From contig NZ_CP113116.1 in the NCBI RefSeq assembly GCF_026625985.1, positions 3,968,001-4,032,000 of the forward strand: 64,000 nucleotides of DNA. Direction: 5' to 3'. Source of the stretch: Mycobacterium sp. Aquia_213 (lineage in GTDB: Bacteria > Actinomycetota > Actinomycetes > Mycobacteriales > Mycobacteriaceae). The translations under genes and the position numbers were made by a program. Shown piece by piece: positions 11,018 through 19,046 of the stretch. Each line of letters begins with the position of its first letter. Position 1 is the stretch's first letter. The notes beneath the pieces were generated by a model. It was not told where the DNA came from and searched no databases. It saw nothing but the letters and a program-made list of their open reading frames with translations.

Positions 11018-12442
11018 CTACTCCGCCTCCACTTTCTCGGCCGCCACAGCTTCGTCCAGTCCGTTAGCGCTGTCCGGCAGGCTGGCACGGGGAAGAACCG
11101 AAGAGGTGGTCACGGCGAAATCGTAACCGCTCTCCGCGTGCTCGGCCTCATCGATGCCTGCTGCTTCCGCTTCCGGATTCAGCCGCAGCCCAATCGTGTA
11201 CTTCAGGATGAAGGCGATGATAAGCGTCACCACGAACGAGTAGCCAAGCACGCTGAACGCGCCGACCGCCTGTTTTTCCAGCTGATCCCAGCCGCCGCCG
11301 TAGAACAACCCCTTGGACACGCCCGCGACGCCGTTGATCGCCACGCTCTCCGGGGCAGCCAGCAGGCCGACCAGCAAGGTGCCGGCCAGACCACCGACCA
11401 GGTGCACGCCGACCACATCCAGCGAGTCGTCGAAGCCGAGCTTGAACTTAAGCCCGACCGCGAGCGCGCACACCACACCGGCGACCAGGCCGATGATCAG
11501 AGCGCCCAGCGCATTGACCGACGAGCAGGACGGGGTGATCGCGACCAGCCCCGCCACGATGCCCGATGCCGCTCCCAGCGTTGTCGCCTTACCGTCGCGA
11601 ATGCGCTCGGTGAGCAGCCAGGCCAGCATGGCCGTGGCCGTGGCGATCGTGGTCGTCATGAACGTCGCACCCGCGGCGCCATTGGAACTCGTCGCCGAAC
11701 CGGCGTTGAAGCCATACCAGCCGAACCACAGCAGACCGGCGCCGAGCATCACGAACGGCAGGTTGTGCGGACGGAACAGCGTGGTGGGCCAGCCTTTGCG
11801 CTTGCCCAGCACCAGCGCCAGCGCCAGGCCCGCGGTACCGGAGTTGATATGGACCGCGGTTCCACCTGCGAAGTCGATCGCGTGCAGCTTGTTGGCGATC
11901 CAGCCACCCTTCTCGGCCGCGAACCCGTCGAACGCGAAGACCCAGTGCGCAACCGGGAAGTACACGAACGTCGCCCACAGTCCGGAGAACACCAGCCAGG
12001 CGCTGAACTTGAGGCGGTCGGACACCGCGCCCGAGATCAGGGCGACGGTGATGATCGCGAACATCAGCTGGAATGCCACGAATACGGTCGCGGGCAGCGT
12101 GCCGGCCAACGGAATGTCCGTCGCGGCAGTGCCTTTGGTGGGATCGGCGGCTACGGCGTTGCCACCGATCAGGCCCTTGAGGCCCCAGTACTCGGTGGGG
12201 TCACCAATCAGGTTGGCCTTGTCAGTACCAAACGAGACTGAATAGCCATATAGAACCCACAGCACCGTCACCACACCCATGGCGCTGATACTCATCATGA
12301 GCATGTTGAGCACGCTTCTCGCGCGCACCATGCCGCCATAGAAGAACGCCAAACCTGGCGTCATCAACAACACCAGCGCTGAACTCGCCAGCATCCATGC
12401 GGTATCACCGGTATTGGGCTGGCCCATTACTGGGAAACTCAC
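11018..12442 (-). CDS. amt: Ammonium transporter Amt
   Basis: The protein has 474 residues with about eleven hydrophobic helices; the first, LVLLMTPGLAFFYGGMV, is the Amt/MEP family signature. It conducts ammonium/ammonia across the inner membrane and is blocked by GlnB when nitrogen is plentiful. The start is a GTG at 12442 with a very strong Shine-Dalgarno GGAGGTGAT at 12448-12456 (minus strand). It is the first gene of the amt-glnB-glnD operon. A GTTTC-n12-GAAAC inverted repeat about 100 bp upstream could be a GlnR site (listed separately). Confidence 0.96.
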   Translation of the reverse strand: MSFPVMGQPNTGDTAWMLASSALVLLMTPGLAFFYGGMVRARSVLNMLMMSISAMGVVTVLWVLYGYSVSFGTDKANLIGDPTEYWGLKGLIGGNAVAADPTKGTAATDIPLAGTLPATVFVAFQLMFAIITVALISGAVSDRLKFSAWLVFSGLWATFVYFPVAHWVFAFDGFAAEKGGWIANKLHAIDFAGGTAVHINSGTAGLALALVLGKRKGWPTTLFRPHNLPFVMLGAGLLWFGWYGFNAGSATSSNGAAGATFMTTTIATATAMLAWLLTERIRDGKATTLGAASGIVAGLVAITPSCSSVNALGALIIGLVAGVVCALAVGLKFKLGFDDSLDVVGVHLVGGLAGTLLVGLLAAPESVAINGVAGVSKGLFYGGGWDQLEKQAVGAFSVLGYSFVVTLIIAFILKYTIGLRLNPEAEAAGIDEAEHAESGYDFAVTTSSVLPRASLPDSANGLDEAVAAEKVEAE

Positions 12443-12543
12443 TCGCTATCACCTCCGGTCGGCCCTGAACGGGTCATCAGACATGTGCCTGATGACCTGA
12501 TCCAGAACCTTGCGCAATAGTTGTTTCCGAGATGGGGCCACCG

Positions 12544-12565
12544 TGTTTCGGCGTCATTAACGAAA
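12544..12565. promoter_or_regulatory. Possible GlnR-type operator upstream of amt
   Basis: The 143 bp between ftsY and amt contains GTTTC, 12 bp, GAAAC, an inverted repeat. On the amt strand part of it reads TTAAT-n6-GAAAC, which resembles the actinobacterial GlnR half-site pair (gTnAC-n6-GaAAC) but has AT where AC is expected. amt-glnB-glnD is a known GlnR target in mycobacteria, so the position makes sense, but the match is imperfect. Confidence 0.3.
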
Positions 12566-12585
12566 CGGCCGCCGTGTAAGGGATT

Positions 12586-13902
12586 TCAGCCGAGCAGCGC
12601 GTCCACGAATGCGGCCGTCTCAAAAGGCGCCAAATCGTCGGGGCCTTCGCCGAGGCCGACCAGTTTCACCGGCACGCCGAGTTCTTGTTGCACCCGGAAA
12701 ACGATGCCGCCCTTGGCCGTTCCGTCCAGCTTGGTCAGCACCGCGCCGGTGATGTCGACGACGTCGGCGAAGACCTTGGCCTGAGCCAGACCGTTCTGCC
12801 CGATCGTCGCATCGAGGACCAGCAGCACCTCGTCGACGGCGGCGCGCCGGGTTATCACGCGTTTGACCTTGTCCAGCTCGTCCATCAGGCCCACCTTGGT
12901 GTGCAGCCGCCCCGCGGTGTCGATCAGCACGACGTCGGCGCCGGCCTCGATGCCCTTGTCGACGGCGTCGTAGGCCACCGCCGCCGGGTCCGAGCCCTCC
13001 GGTCCACGCACCACTTCGGCGCCCACCCGGGACCCCCAGGTCTCGAGCTGATCGGCGGCCGCGGCCCGGAACGTGTCGGCGGCGCCCAGCACGACACGCC
13101 GGCCGTCGGCCACCAGCACCCGCGCCAGCTTGCCGACCGTCGTGGTCTTTCCGGTGCCGTTGACGCCGACGACCAGCAGCACCGACGGGTGGTCGTCGTG
13201 GGGCAGCGCCCGGATCGAGCGATCCATATCGGGTTTGAGCTCTTTGATCAGCACGTCGCGCAGCACCGCCCGCGCGTCGGCCTCGGTGCGCACGTTGCTG
13301 CTGGCCAGCCGGCTGCGCAGCTGTGCGACCACCGACTCGGTGACGACCGGGCCCAGGTCGGCGACCAGCAGGGTGTCCTCGACGTCCTGCCAGGAGTCTT
13401 CGTCCAGGTCGCCGCCGCCGAGCAAGCCCAGCATGCTGCGCCCGAGCGCGTTCTGCGATCGGGCCAGCCGGCCGCGCAGGCGTTCCAGCCGGCCGTCGGT
13501 CGGCGCGATCTCGTCGATTTCGGGGGCTGGCTCAGCCGCCGGCGGTTCCGGCACCTCAGCGGGCGCGGGTGCTTCGGGTTCGGGCTCCGGCAGGGCCTGC
13601 GGCGCCGCAGGTGCTTCGGGTTCGGGCAACTGGACGTCGGAGATCGTGCGCCGTGGCGCGTCGCGCGGGGTGGACGCGTCGTCCCCCACCGCGGGCAGCC
13701 CGGTGGTGTCGATCGTCGGTGCGCTCTGGCTGAAGGTGATGCCCGACGACGCGGTGTAGCCCCCGGATCGGTCGAGTGCGGTCGGCTCCGGCCGGCTCAG
13801 GCTGATCTGCCGGCGACGGTACCGGGTCAGCCCCAGGACCAGCGCAGCGATGACAACCAGGGCGGCAACGACGGCGATGGCGATCCAAAGACCTTGTGAC
13901 AC
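12586..13902 (-). CDS. ftsY: Signal recognition particle receptor FtsY
   Basis: The protein has 438 residues (M. tuberculosis FtsY 422). It starts with a membrane helix at about residues 5-25, followed by an acidic Pro/Glu/Ala-rich linker (residues 85-135) and the NG domain: P-loop GVNGTGKTTT, DTAGRLHTK, TKLDGTAKGG, and the closing GLGEGPDDLAPF typical of FtsY. It recruits Ffh-ribosome complexes to the membrane. It lies 59 bp downstream of smc on the same strand, the conserved smc-ftsY pairing. Confidence 0.97.
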   Translation of the reverse strand: MSQGLWIAIAVVAALVVIAALVLGLTRYRRRQISLSRPEPTALDRSGGYTASSGITFSQSAPTIDTTGLPAVGDDASTPRDAPRRTISDVQLPEPEAPAAPQALPEPEPEAPAPAEVPEPPAAEPAPEIDEIAPTDGRLERLRGRLARSQNALGRSMLGLLGGGDLDEDSWQDVEDTLLVADLGPVVTESVVAQLRSRLASSNVRTEADARAVLRDVLIKELKPDMDRSIRALPHDDHPSVLLVVGVNGTGKTTTVGKLARVLVADGRRVVLGAADTFRAAAADQLETWGSRVGAEVVRGPEGSDPAAVAYDAVDKGIEAGADVVLIDTAGRLHTKVGLMDELDKVKRVITRRAAVDEVLLVLDATIGQNGLAQAKVFADVVDITGAVLTKLDGTAKGGIVFRVQQELGVPVKLVGLGEGPDDLAPFETAAFVDALLG

Positions 13903-13961
13903 GCTGACATTGTTTCAGGGCCACGGGGGCGAACTCACAGCGGCAGCCGCCGGGGACGCCG

Positions 13962-16900
13962 CTAAGAAGAAGTAGTGGCGAGCTGCTGGACCTCTTGTCC
14001 ACGCATGCGCTGCGAGATCACCGCGGTAATGCCGTCGCCCTGCATGGTCACGCCGTACAGCGCGTCGGCGACCTCCATCGTCGGCTTCTGGTGGGTGATG
14101 ATGAGCAGCTGCGAGCGCGCCCGCAGCAGCTCGAACAGCGAGATCAGGCGGCGCAGGTTGGTGTCGTCGAGCGCGGCCTCGACCTCGTCCATGATGTAGA
14201 ACGGCGACGGGCGGGCACGGAAGATCGCGACCAGCATCGCGACGGCGGTCAGTGCCTTCTCGCCACCGGACAGCAAAGACAGCCGGGTGATCTTCTTGCC
14301 GGGCGGACGCGCCTCCACCTCGATGCCGGTGGTGAGCATGTCGTCCGGGTTGGTCAGCCGCAGCCGGCCCTCGCCGCCGGGGAACAGCACCGTGAAGACT
14401 TCCCGGAATTCGCGTTCCACGTCGACAAACGCGTCGCTGAACACCTGCAGGATGCGGGCGTCGACGTCGGCGACGACGTCGAGCAGATCCTTGCGGGCCG
14501 CCTTGACGTCTTCGAGCTGGGTGGACAGGAAGTTGTAGCGCTCCTCCAGCGCGGCAAACTCCTCGAGCGCCAGCGGATTGACCCGGCCCAGTTCGGCCAG
14601 TTCCCGCTCGGCGCGTTTGGCCCGCCGCTCCTGGGTCGGCCGGTCGTAGGGCACCGGGGCGGGCGCGGTGACCTGCTCGCCGCGCTCACGGGCCAACTCG
14701 AACTCGGCCATCTCCAGTTCGGAGGGCGGCAGCGCGACCTGCGGGCCGTACTCGGCGACCAAATCCGCGGGGCTCATGCCGAACTGCTCGAGCACCATTT
14801 GTTCGAGCTGCTCGATGCGCAGCGCCGCCTGGGCGTTGGCCACCTCGTCGCGGTGCAGCGAATCGGTCAGCGTGGCCACCCGGGTGCCCAGCGTGTGCAC
14901 CTCGTTGCGCACCGCCGCCATCGCCGTCGACCGCGCCTCGCGTTCGGCGACCATGGCGTCGCGGATCTGCGATGCGGAGACGACCACCCGGTTCAACCGC
15001 GCCGCCAGCAGCCGGCCCGCGTCGGCCACCGCCGCGGCCACCGCCGCCGCCCGCAATCGCGCGGCGTGGGCCTGCTGGGCGCGCACCCGCGCCTCACGTT
15101 CGGCGGCGGCCGCACGGCGCAACGAATCAGCCCGGCCGCGCACGGCGTTGGCCCGTTCCTCGGCGGTGCGCACCGCGAGCCGGGCCTCCACCTCGACGCC
15201 GCGGGCGGTGTCGGCCGCGGCGGCGATTCGCTGACGATCGACGGGGTCTTCCGCGGGCGTGTGCTGGCTGGCCTGCGCGTTGCGCAGCCGGGTTTCGAGT
15301 TCGGTGACCTCTTCGACGGTCTGGGCGCGTCCCGCCTCCAGCTCCTCACGCTGACGCAGCAGCCGGTTCCAGTCTTCCTCGGCGGTCCGGGCGTCTTGAC
15401 CGAGCCGGCCCAGCTGCTCGTACATCGCCGAGATCTCGGTGTCGGACTCGTTGAGCGCGGCGAGCGCCTGCTCGGCGGAGTCCTGCCGGCCACGCTGCTC
15501 GGTCAATGCGCCGGACAGGGCGGCGCCGAGTTGCGCCACCTGCGACTCGGCCACGGCCAGCTCGCTGCCGGCCTTGTCGATCTCCGAGGTGAGCTCCAGC
15601 GTCGACGGCTTGCGGTCCGAACCGCCGCTCACCCAGCCGCGGCCGACCAGGTCACCGTCGGTGGTGACCGCGCGCAGCTGCGGGCGGCCGGCCACCAGAT
15701 CCAGCGCCGCGCCCAGGTCGTTGACCACCGCGACGCCCGACAGCATGGCGACCATCGCGCCGCGCAGCCGCTGTGGCGCCTCGACGAGGTCGAGCGCCCA
15801 GAGCGCACCGTCGGGCAACGAACCAGCGTGCGGGGGTTGATCGTTTTCCGGGCCAGGCCAGTCGCCCAGCACCAGTGCCGCGCGGCCTCCGTCAGCTTGC
15901 TTGAGCGCGGCGACCGCCGAACGGGCCGCGCCGAAGCTTTCGGCGGCCAGCGCGTCGGCCGCCGATCCGAGCACCGCCGCCAGCGCCGCCTCATACCCGG
16001 AACGGACCTTGACCAACTTCGCGACTGGACCGAAAAGTCCTGCGCCACTGTGGTTTTGGGTAAGCCACGCCGCGCCATCCTTGCGCTCGAGCCCCACCGA
16101 GAGGGCATCGATGCGGGCTCGCAGCGACGCCACCCGGCGCTCGGCTTCCCGCTCGCCGGCCTGCAGCTCGGTGACCCGTTCGTCGGCCAGCCGCAGTGCG
16201 GCCACCGTCCGCTCGTGGTGTTCGTCCAGGCCGACCTCGCCCTGATCGAGTTCGCCGACGCGACCCTGCACGGTTTCGAACTCCGCCCGGGTCTGCTGCG
16301 CACGGGCAGCGCCGTGTTCGATGCGCTCGGACAACTTGGCCACGCTGTCGTCGATCGATTCGACCCGGGCCCGCATGGTCTCGACCTGACCGGCCAGCCG
16401 GGCCAGGCCCTCGCGCCGGTCTGCCTCGGCCCGGACGGCGGCCAGGTGGGCCCGGTCGGCCTCGGCTGCCTCGCGCTCGCGCTCGGACAAGTCGGCGCGG
16501 GCGGCCTCCAGCCGGGTACGGGTGGCGGCCAGCTCGGCCAGCAGCTGCCGCTCGGCGGCCGCGACCTGCTCGGCCTCGGCGTCCAGTGCGTCCGGGTCGG
16601 TGTCGCCGGTCGCCACCGGCTCGAGATCCAGGTGCTGGGCGCGTTCGCTGGCGATGCGCACCGTGGCGCCCACCCGTTCGGCCAGGGCGGACAGCCCGAA
16701 CCAGGTGTGCTGGACCGACTCGGCGCGCACCGAGAGCTCGGCCAGCGCGGTCTCGTGCGCGGTCAGCTCCTCGGACGCCACGGCCAGCCGGCCGGCGGCC
16801 TCGTCGTGCTCGCGGCGCATGGTGGCCTCGGCCTCCAGGATCGCGTCCCGCTGCACCTGCCGATTGACCAGGTCGTCGGCGGCCAGCCGCAGCTTGGCGT

Positions 16901-17570
16901 CACGCAGGTCGGCCTGGATGGTCTGGGCGCGACGGGCCACCTCGGCCTGGCGGCCCAGCGGCTTGAGCTGGCGTCGCAGCTCGGTGGTCAGGTCGGTGAG
17001 CCGCGCCAGGTTGGCCTGCATCGCGTCCAGCTTGCGCAAGGCTTTTTCCTTGCGCTTGCGGTGCTTGAGCACACCCGCGGCTTCCTCGATGAACGCCCGG
17101 CGATCCTCGGGCCGCGACTGCAGGATCTCGTCGAGCTTGCCCTGCCCGACGATCACGTGCATCTCGCGGCCGATGCCGGAGTCGCTCAGCAGTTCCTGGA
17201 CGTCCATCAAACGGCAACTGGTGCCGTTGATTTCGTATTCACTGGCGCCGTCGCGGAACATCCGCCGGGTGATCGAGACCTCGGAGTACTCGATCGGCAG
17301 CGCGTTGTCGGCGTTGTCGATCGTGACGGTGACCTCGGCGCGGCCCAGCGGGGCGCGGGACGAGGTGCCGGCGAAGATGACGTCTTCCATCTTTCCGCCG
17401 CGCAGCGTCTTGGCGCCCTGCTCCCCCATCACCCACGCCAGGGCGTCGACCACGTTGGACTTGCCGGAACCGTTGGGTCCGACGACGGCGGTAATACCGG
17501 GCTCGAAGCGCAGAGTCGTCGGCGAAGCGAAGGACTTGAAGCCCTTCAGCGTCAGACTCTTGAGGTACAC
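13962..17570 (-). CDS. smc: Chromosome partition protein Smc
   Basis: I use the GTG at 17570, giving 1202 residues (M. tuberculosis Smc about 1205) and the conserved start VYLKSLTLKGFKSF. The frame stays open another 117 codons upstream, but that extension has no Smc similarity. Walker A GPNGSGKSN is at 31-39, long coiled coils flank a hinge at about 500-640, and the C-terminal ATPase half has the signature LSLLSGGEKAL and Walker B YIMDEVEAALDD. It is a homodimeric condensin that acts with ScpA and ScpB. It is followed by ftsY. Confidence 0.97.
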   Translation of the reverse strand: MYLKSLTLKGFKSFASPTTLRFEPGITAVVGPNGSGKSNVVDALAWVMGEQGAKTLRGGKMEDVIFAGTSSRAPLGRAEVTVTIDNADNALPIEYSEVSITRRMFRDGASEYEINGTSCRLMDVQELLSDSGIGREMHVIVGQGKLDEILQSRPEDRRAFIEEAAGVLKHRKRKEKALRKLDAMQANLARLTDLTTELRRQLKPLGRQAEVARRAQTIQADLRDAKLRLAADDLVNRQVQRDAILEAEATMRREHDEAAGRLAVASEELTAHETALAELSVRAESVQHTWFGLSALAERVGATVRIASERAQHLDLEPVATGDTDPDALDAEAEQVAAAERQLLAELAATRTRLEAARADLSEREREAAEADRAHLAAVRAEADRREGLARLAGQVETMRARVESIDDSVAKLSERIEHGAARAQQTRAEFETVQGRVGELDQGEVGLDEHHERTVAALRLADERVTELQAGEREAERRVASLRARIDALSVGLERKDGAAWLTQNHSGAGLFGPVAKLVKVRSGYEAALAAVLGSAADALAAESFGAARSAVAALKQADGGRAALVLGDWPGPENDQPPHAGSLPDGALWALDLVEAPQRLRGAMVAMLSGVAVVNDLGAALDLVAGRPQLRAVTTDGDLVGRGWVSGGSDRKPSTLELTSEIDKAGSELAVAESQVAQLGAALSGALTEQRGRQDSAEQALAALNESDTEISAMYEQLGRLGQDARTAEEDWNRLLRQREELEAGRAQTVEEVTELETRLRNAQASQHTPAEDPVDRQRIAAAADTARGVEVEARLAVRTAEERANAVRGRADSLRRAAAAEREARVRAQQAHAARLRAAAVAAAVADAGRLLAARLNRVVVSASQIRDAMVAEREARSTAMAAVRNEVHTLGTRVATLTDSLHRDEVANAQAALRIEQLEQMVLEQFGMSPADLVAEYGPQVALPPSELEMAEFELARERGEQVTAPAPVPYDRPTQERRAKRAERELAELGRVNPLALEEFAALEERYNFLSTQLEDVKAARKDLLDVVADVDARILQVFSDAFVDVEREFREVFTVLFPGGEGRLRLTNPDDMLTTGIEVEARPPGKKITRLSLLSGGEKALTAVAMLVAIFRARPSPFYIMDEVEAALDDTNLRRLISLFELLRARSQLLIITHQKPTMEVADALYGVTMQGDGITAVISQRMRGQEVQQLATTSS

Positions 17571-17736
17571 GGCGAGCCAGACTACCGCCCAAATTGCCCG
17601 AGTCGCCGTCACCGAGGGGTGTCGGCTCGCTCGAAATCCGCGTCTCACCCACGCCCCCGACGCACTGGCCACAGTGGCCACTTCAGTCACTGAAAGGGGG
17701 CCATTTTGTCGTGGCTGGTGTGACTCACCGAGCGGC

Positions 17737-18030
17737 TTAACGCTCGACGAATCCCTCGAATTGCTCGTGTGGCTGCGACCAATCGGCGACGACCTGGTCG
17801 ACATGGCCGGGCCGCGGCGGCCAGGAATGGCCGCCTTCCAGCAACTCCAGCAATTTCTCGCCGGCCTGCCGGGGTCCGTGGGCGACGACCAGGACGCGGC
17901 CGTCGGCCTGGTTGGCCGCATAACCGGTGAGGCCGAGCTCCAGCGCCCGGCAGCGGGTCCACCAGCGAAAGCCCACCCCCTGGACCATGCCGTGCACCCA
18001 GGCGGTGAGCCGGACGTCAGGACCCGGCAT
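17737..18030 (-). CDS. acyP: Acylphosphatase
   Basis: The protein has 97 residues, the normal size. It contains GMVQGVGFRWW near residues 14-24, whose Arg binds the phosphate, and GYAANQADGRV, whose Asn is the second catalytic residue. It hydrolyses acyl phosphates such as acetyl phosphate or 1,3-bisphosphoglycerate. Its first codons overlap the end of the OsmC-like gene by 14 bp, so the two are co-translated, as for Rv2922A and Rv2923c. Confidence 0.93.
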   Translation of the reverse strand: MPGPDVRLTAWVHGMVQGVGFRWWTRCRALELGLTGYAANQADGRVLVVAHGPRQAGEKLLELLEGGHSWPPRPGHVDQVVADWSQPHEQFEGFVER

Positions 18031-18442
18031 TGTCGTTCTTGGAAGTGATCTCGAACTTGACCGTGGTGCCCGCCTTCAGCGTGCGCCCGACGGTGCAGAC
18101 CAGATCGATCGCCCGGTTGACGACCACCAGCAGGCGTTCCTTCTCGTCCTGCGACAATCCCGACAGGTCCACTTCGAGGGTTTCCGACAGCAGCGGATAG
18201 ACCTCTTCGTCGCGGTCGGCGTCACCGGAAACCCGGACCACCGCCCGGTAGTCGTCGCCGAGCCGGCGGGCCAGCGGCTGGTCGCTGGACATCCCGCTGC
18301 ACGCCGCCAGCGCGATCTTCATCAATTCACCGGGGGTGAACACACCTTCGACGTCCTCGGAGCCGACGAGAACCTGCGCGCCCCGCGAGCTCTGGCCGGT
18401 GTAGCGGCGTGTTCCGGTGCGTTCGACCCACAGTTCCGTCAT
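18017..18442 (-). CDS. OsmC/Ohr-family peroxiredoxin-like protein
   Basis: The protein has 141 residues and matches Rv2923c in position. It has the OsmC fold pattern, with one Cys in ALAACSGMSSD near residue 48 and the second in DLVCTVGRTLKAG near 118. These two cysteines form the thiol peroxidase site that reduces organic hydroperoxides in OsmC/Ohr proteins. Cytosolic. Upstream, in place of the expected fpg gene, lies the feo operon. Confidence 0.88.
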   Translation of the reverse strand: MTELWVERTGTRRYTGQSSRGAQVLVGSEDVEGVFTPGELMKIALAACSGMSSDQPLARRLGDDYRAVVRVSGDADRDEEVYPLLSETLEVDLSGLSQDEKERLLVVVNRAIDLVCTVGRTLKAGTTVKFEITSKNDNAGS

Positions 18443-18476
18443 GGCTCATTTCTACCGGGGCCGTGCGAATACGCCC

Positions 18477-19046
18477 TCAGCGGACTATCAACGACAGCAG
18501 CTTCTTGCCGAAAGACGTTGATTTCGAATCGTTTTCGGAAGAGACGACCACCCGATCGTCGACCCGGTGCCGCAGTTCGCGCTCCAGCGCGTCGCGCAGG
18601 GTGGAGGACGCGCCCGGGCATCCGTCGCAGGAGCCGGCCATCCGCACGATCACGTTGTGGCCGTCGACCGAGACCAACTCGATCGAACCGCCGTGCGAGG
18701 CGGCCAGCGCACCCACCTGCCCGGCCAGCAGCTCCTGCACGACGGCTTCCAATTGTCCTGCGGGGACCGATGTTTCGTCAACGGTCCAGCCCGCCAAGTC
18801 CAGCAGTGCCTCGCCAAGCGCCGCGCCAATTTCGTCGCCCCGCTCACGCCAGCTGCTGTCCGCGGAGATCGTGATCAGGATGCCGCCGGCTCCCACCACA
18901 ATTTCGTCGACCACGCCTGTGCCCAGCAAGGCGCCCAGCTTGCCCGGGGCGACGCGGACCGTGCCGCGCGGCGGCAGTTGCTCGGATGAGACCACCCAGC
19001 GCAGCCGACGCGGATCGTTGGTGGCCGTGGCGTGGATCGGAATCAT
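18477..19046 (-). CDS. NifU C-terminal-domain-like protein in the feo operon
   Basis: I use the ATG at 19046, which overlaps the feoB stop in an ATGA, giving 189 residues. The N-terminal 95 residues look like a scaffold-type Nfu N domain (WVVSSEQLPPRGTVRV, VVDEIVVGAGGILITI). The C-terminal half has the NifU thioredoxin-like domain with the Fe-S-binding pair in AGSCDGCPGASSTL. Such proteins carry or transfer Fe-S clusters. Its tight coupling to feoB suggests it either takes up imported iron for cluster assembly or takes the place of FeoC. That role is inference. No counterpart exists at this site in M. tuberculosis. Confidence 0.82.
   Translation of the reverse strand: MIPIHATATNDPRRLRWVVSSEQLPPRGTVRVAPGKLGALLGTGVVDEIVVGAGGILITISADSSWRERGDEIGAALGEALLDLAGWTVDETSVPAGQLEAVVQELLAGQVGALAASHGGSIELVSVDGHNVIVRMAGSCDGCPGASSTLRDALERELRHRVDDRVVVSSENDSKSTSFGKKLLSLIVR

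Noticed and set aside
13995..17693. A 1232-codon open frame on the + strand opposite smc
   Set aside because: It is the antisense shadow of smc, kept open by high GC; its protein is low-complexity Gly/Arg/His/Gln-rich without any domain, while the minus strand encodes a complete Smc.
17571..17921. N-terminal extension of smc by 117 codons
   Set aside because: The GTG at 17570 gives the family's normal start and length; the extension has no similarity to Smc.
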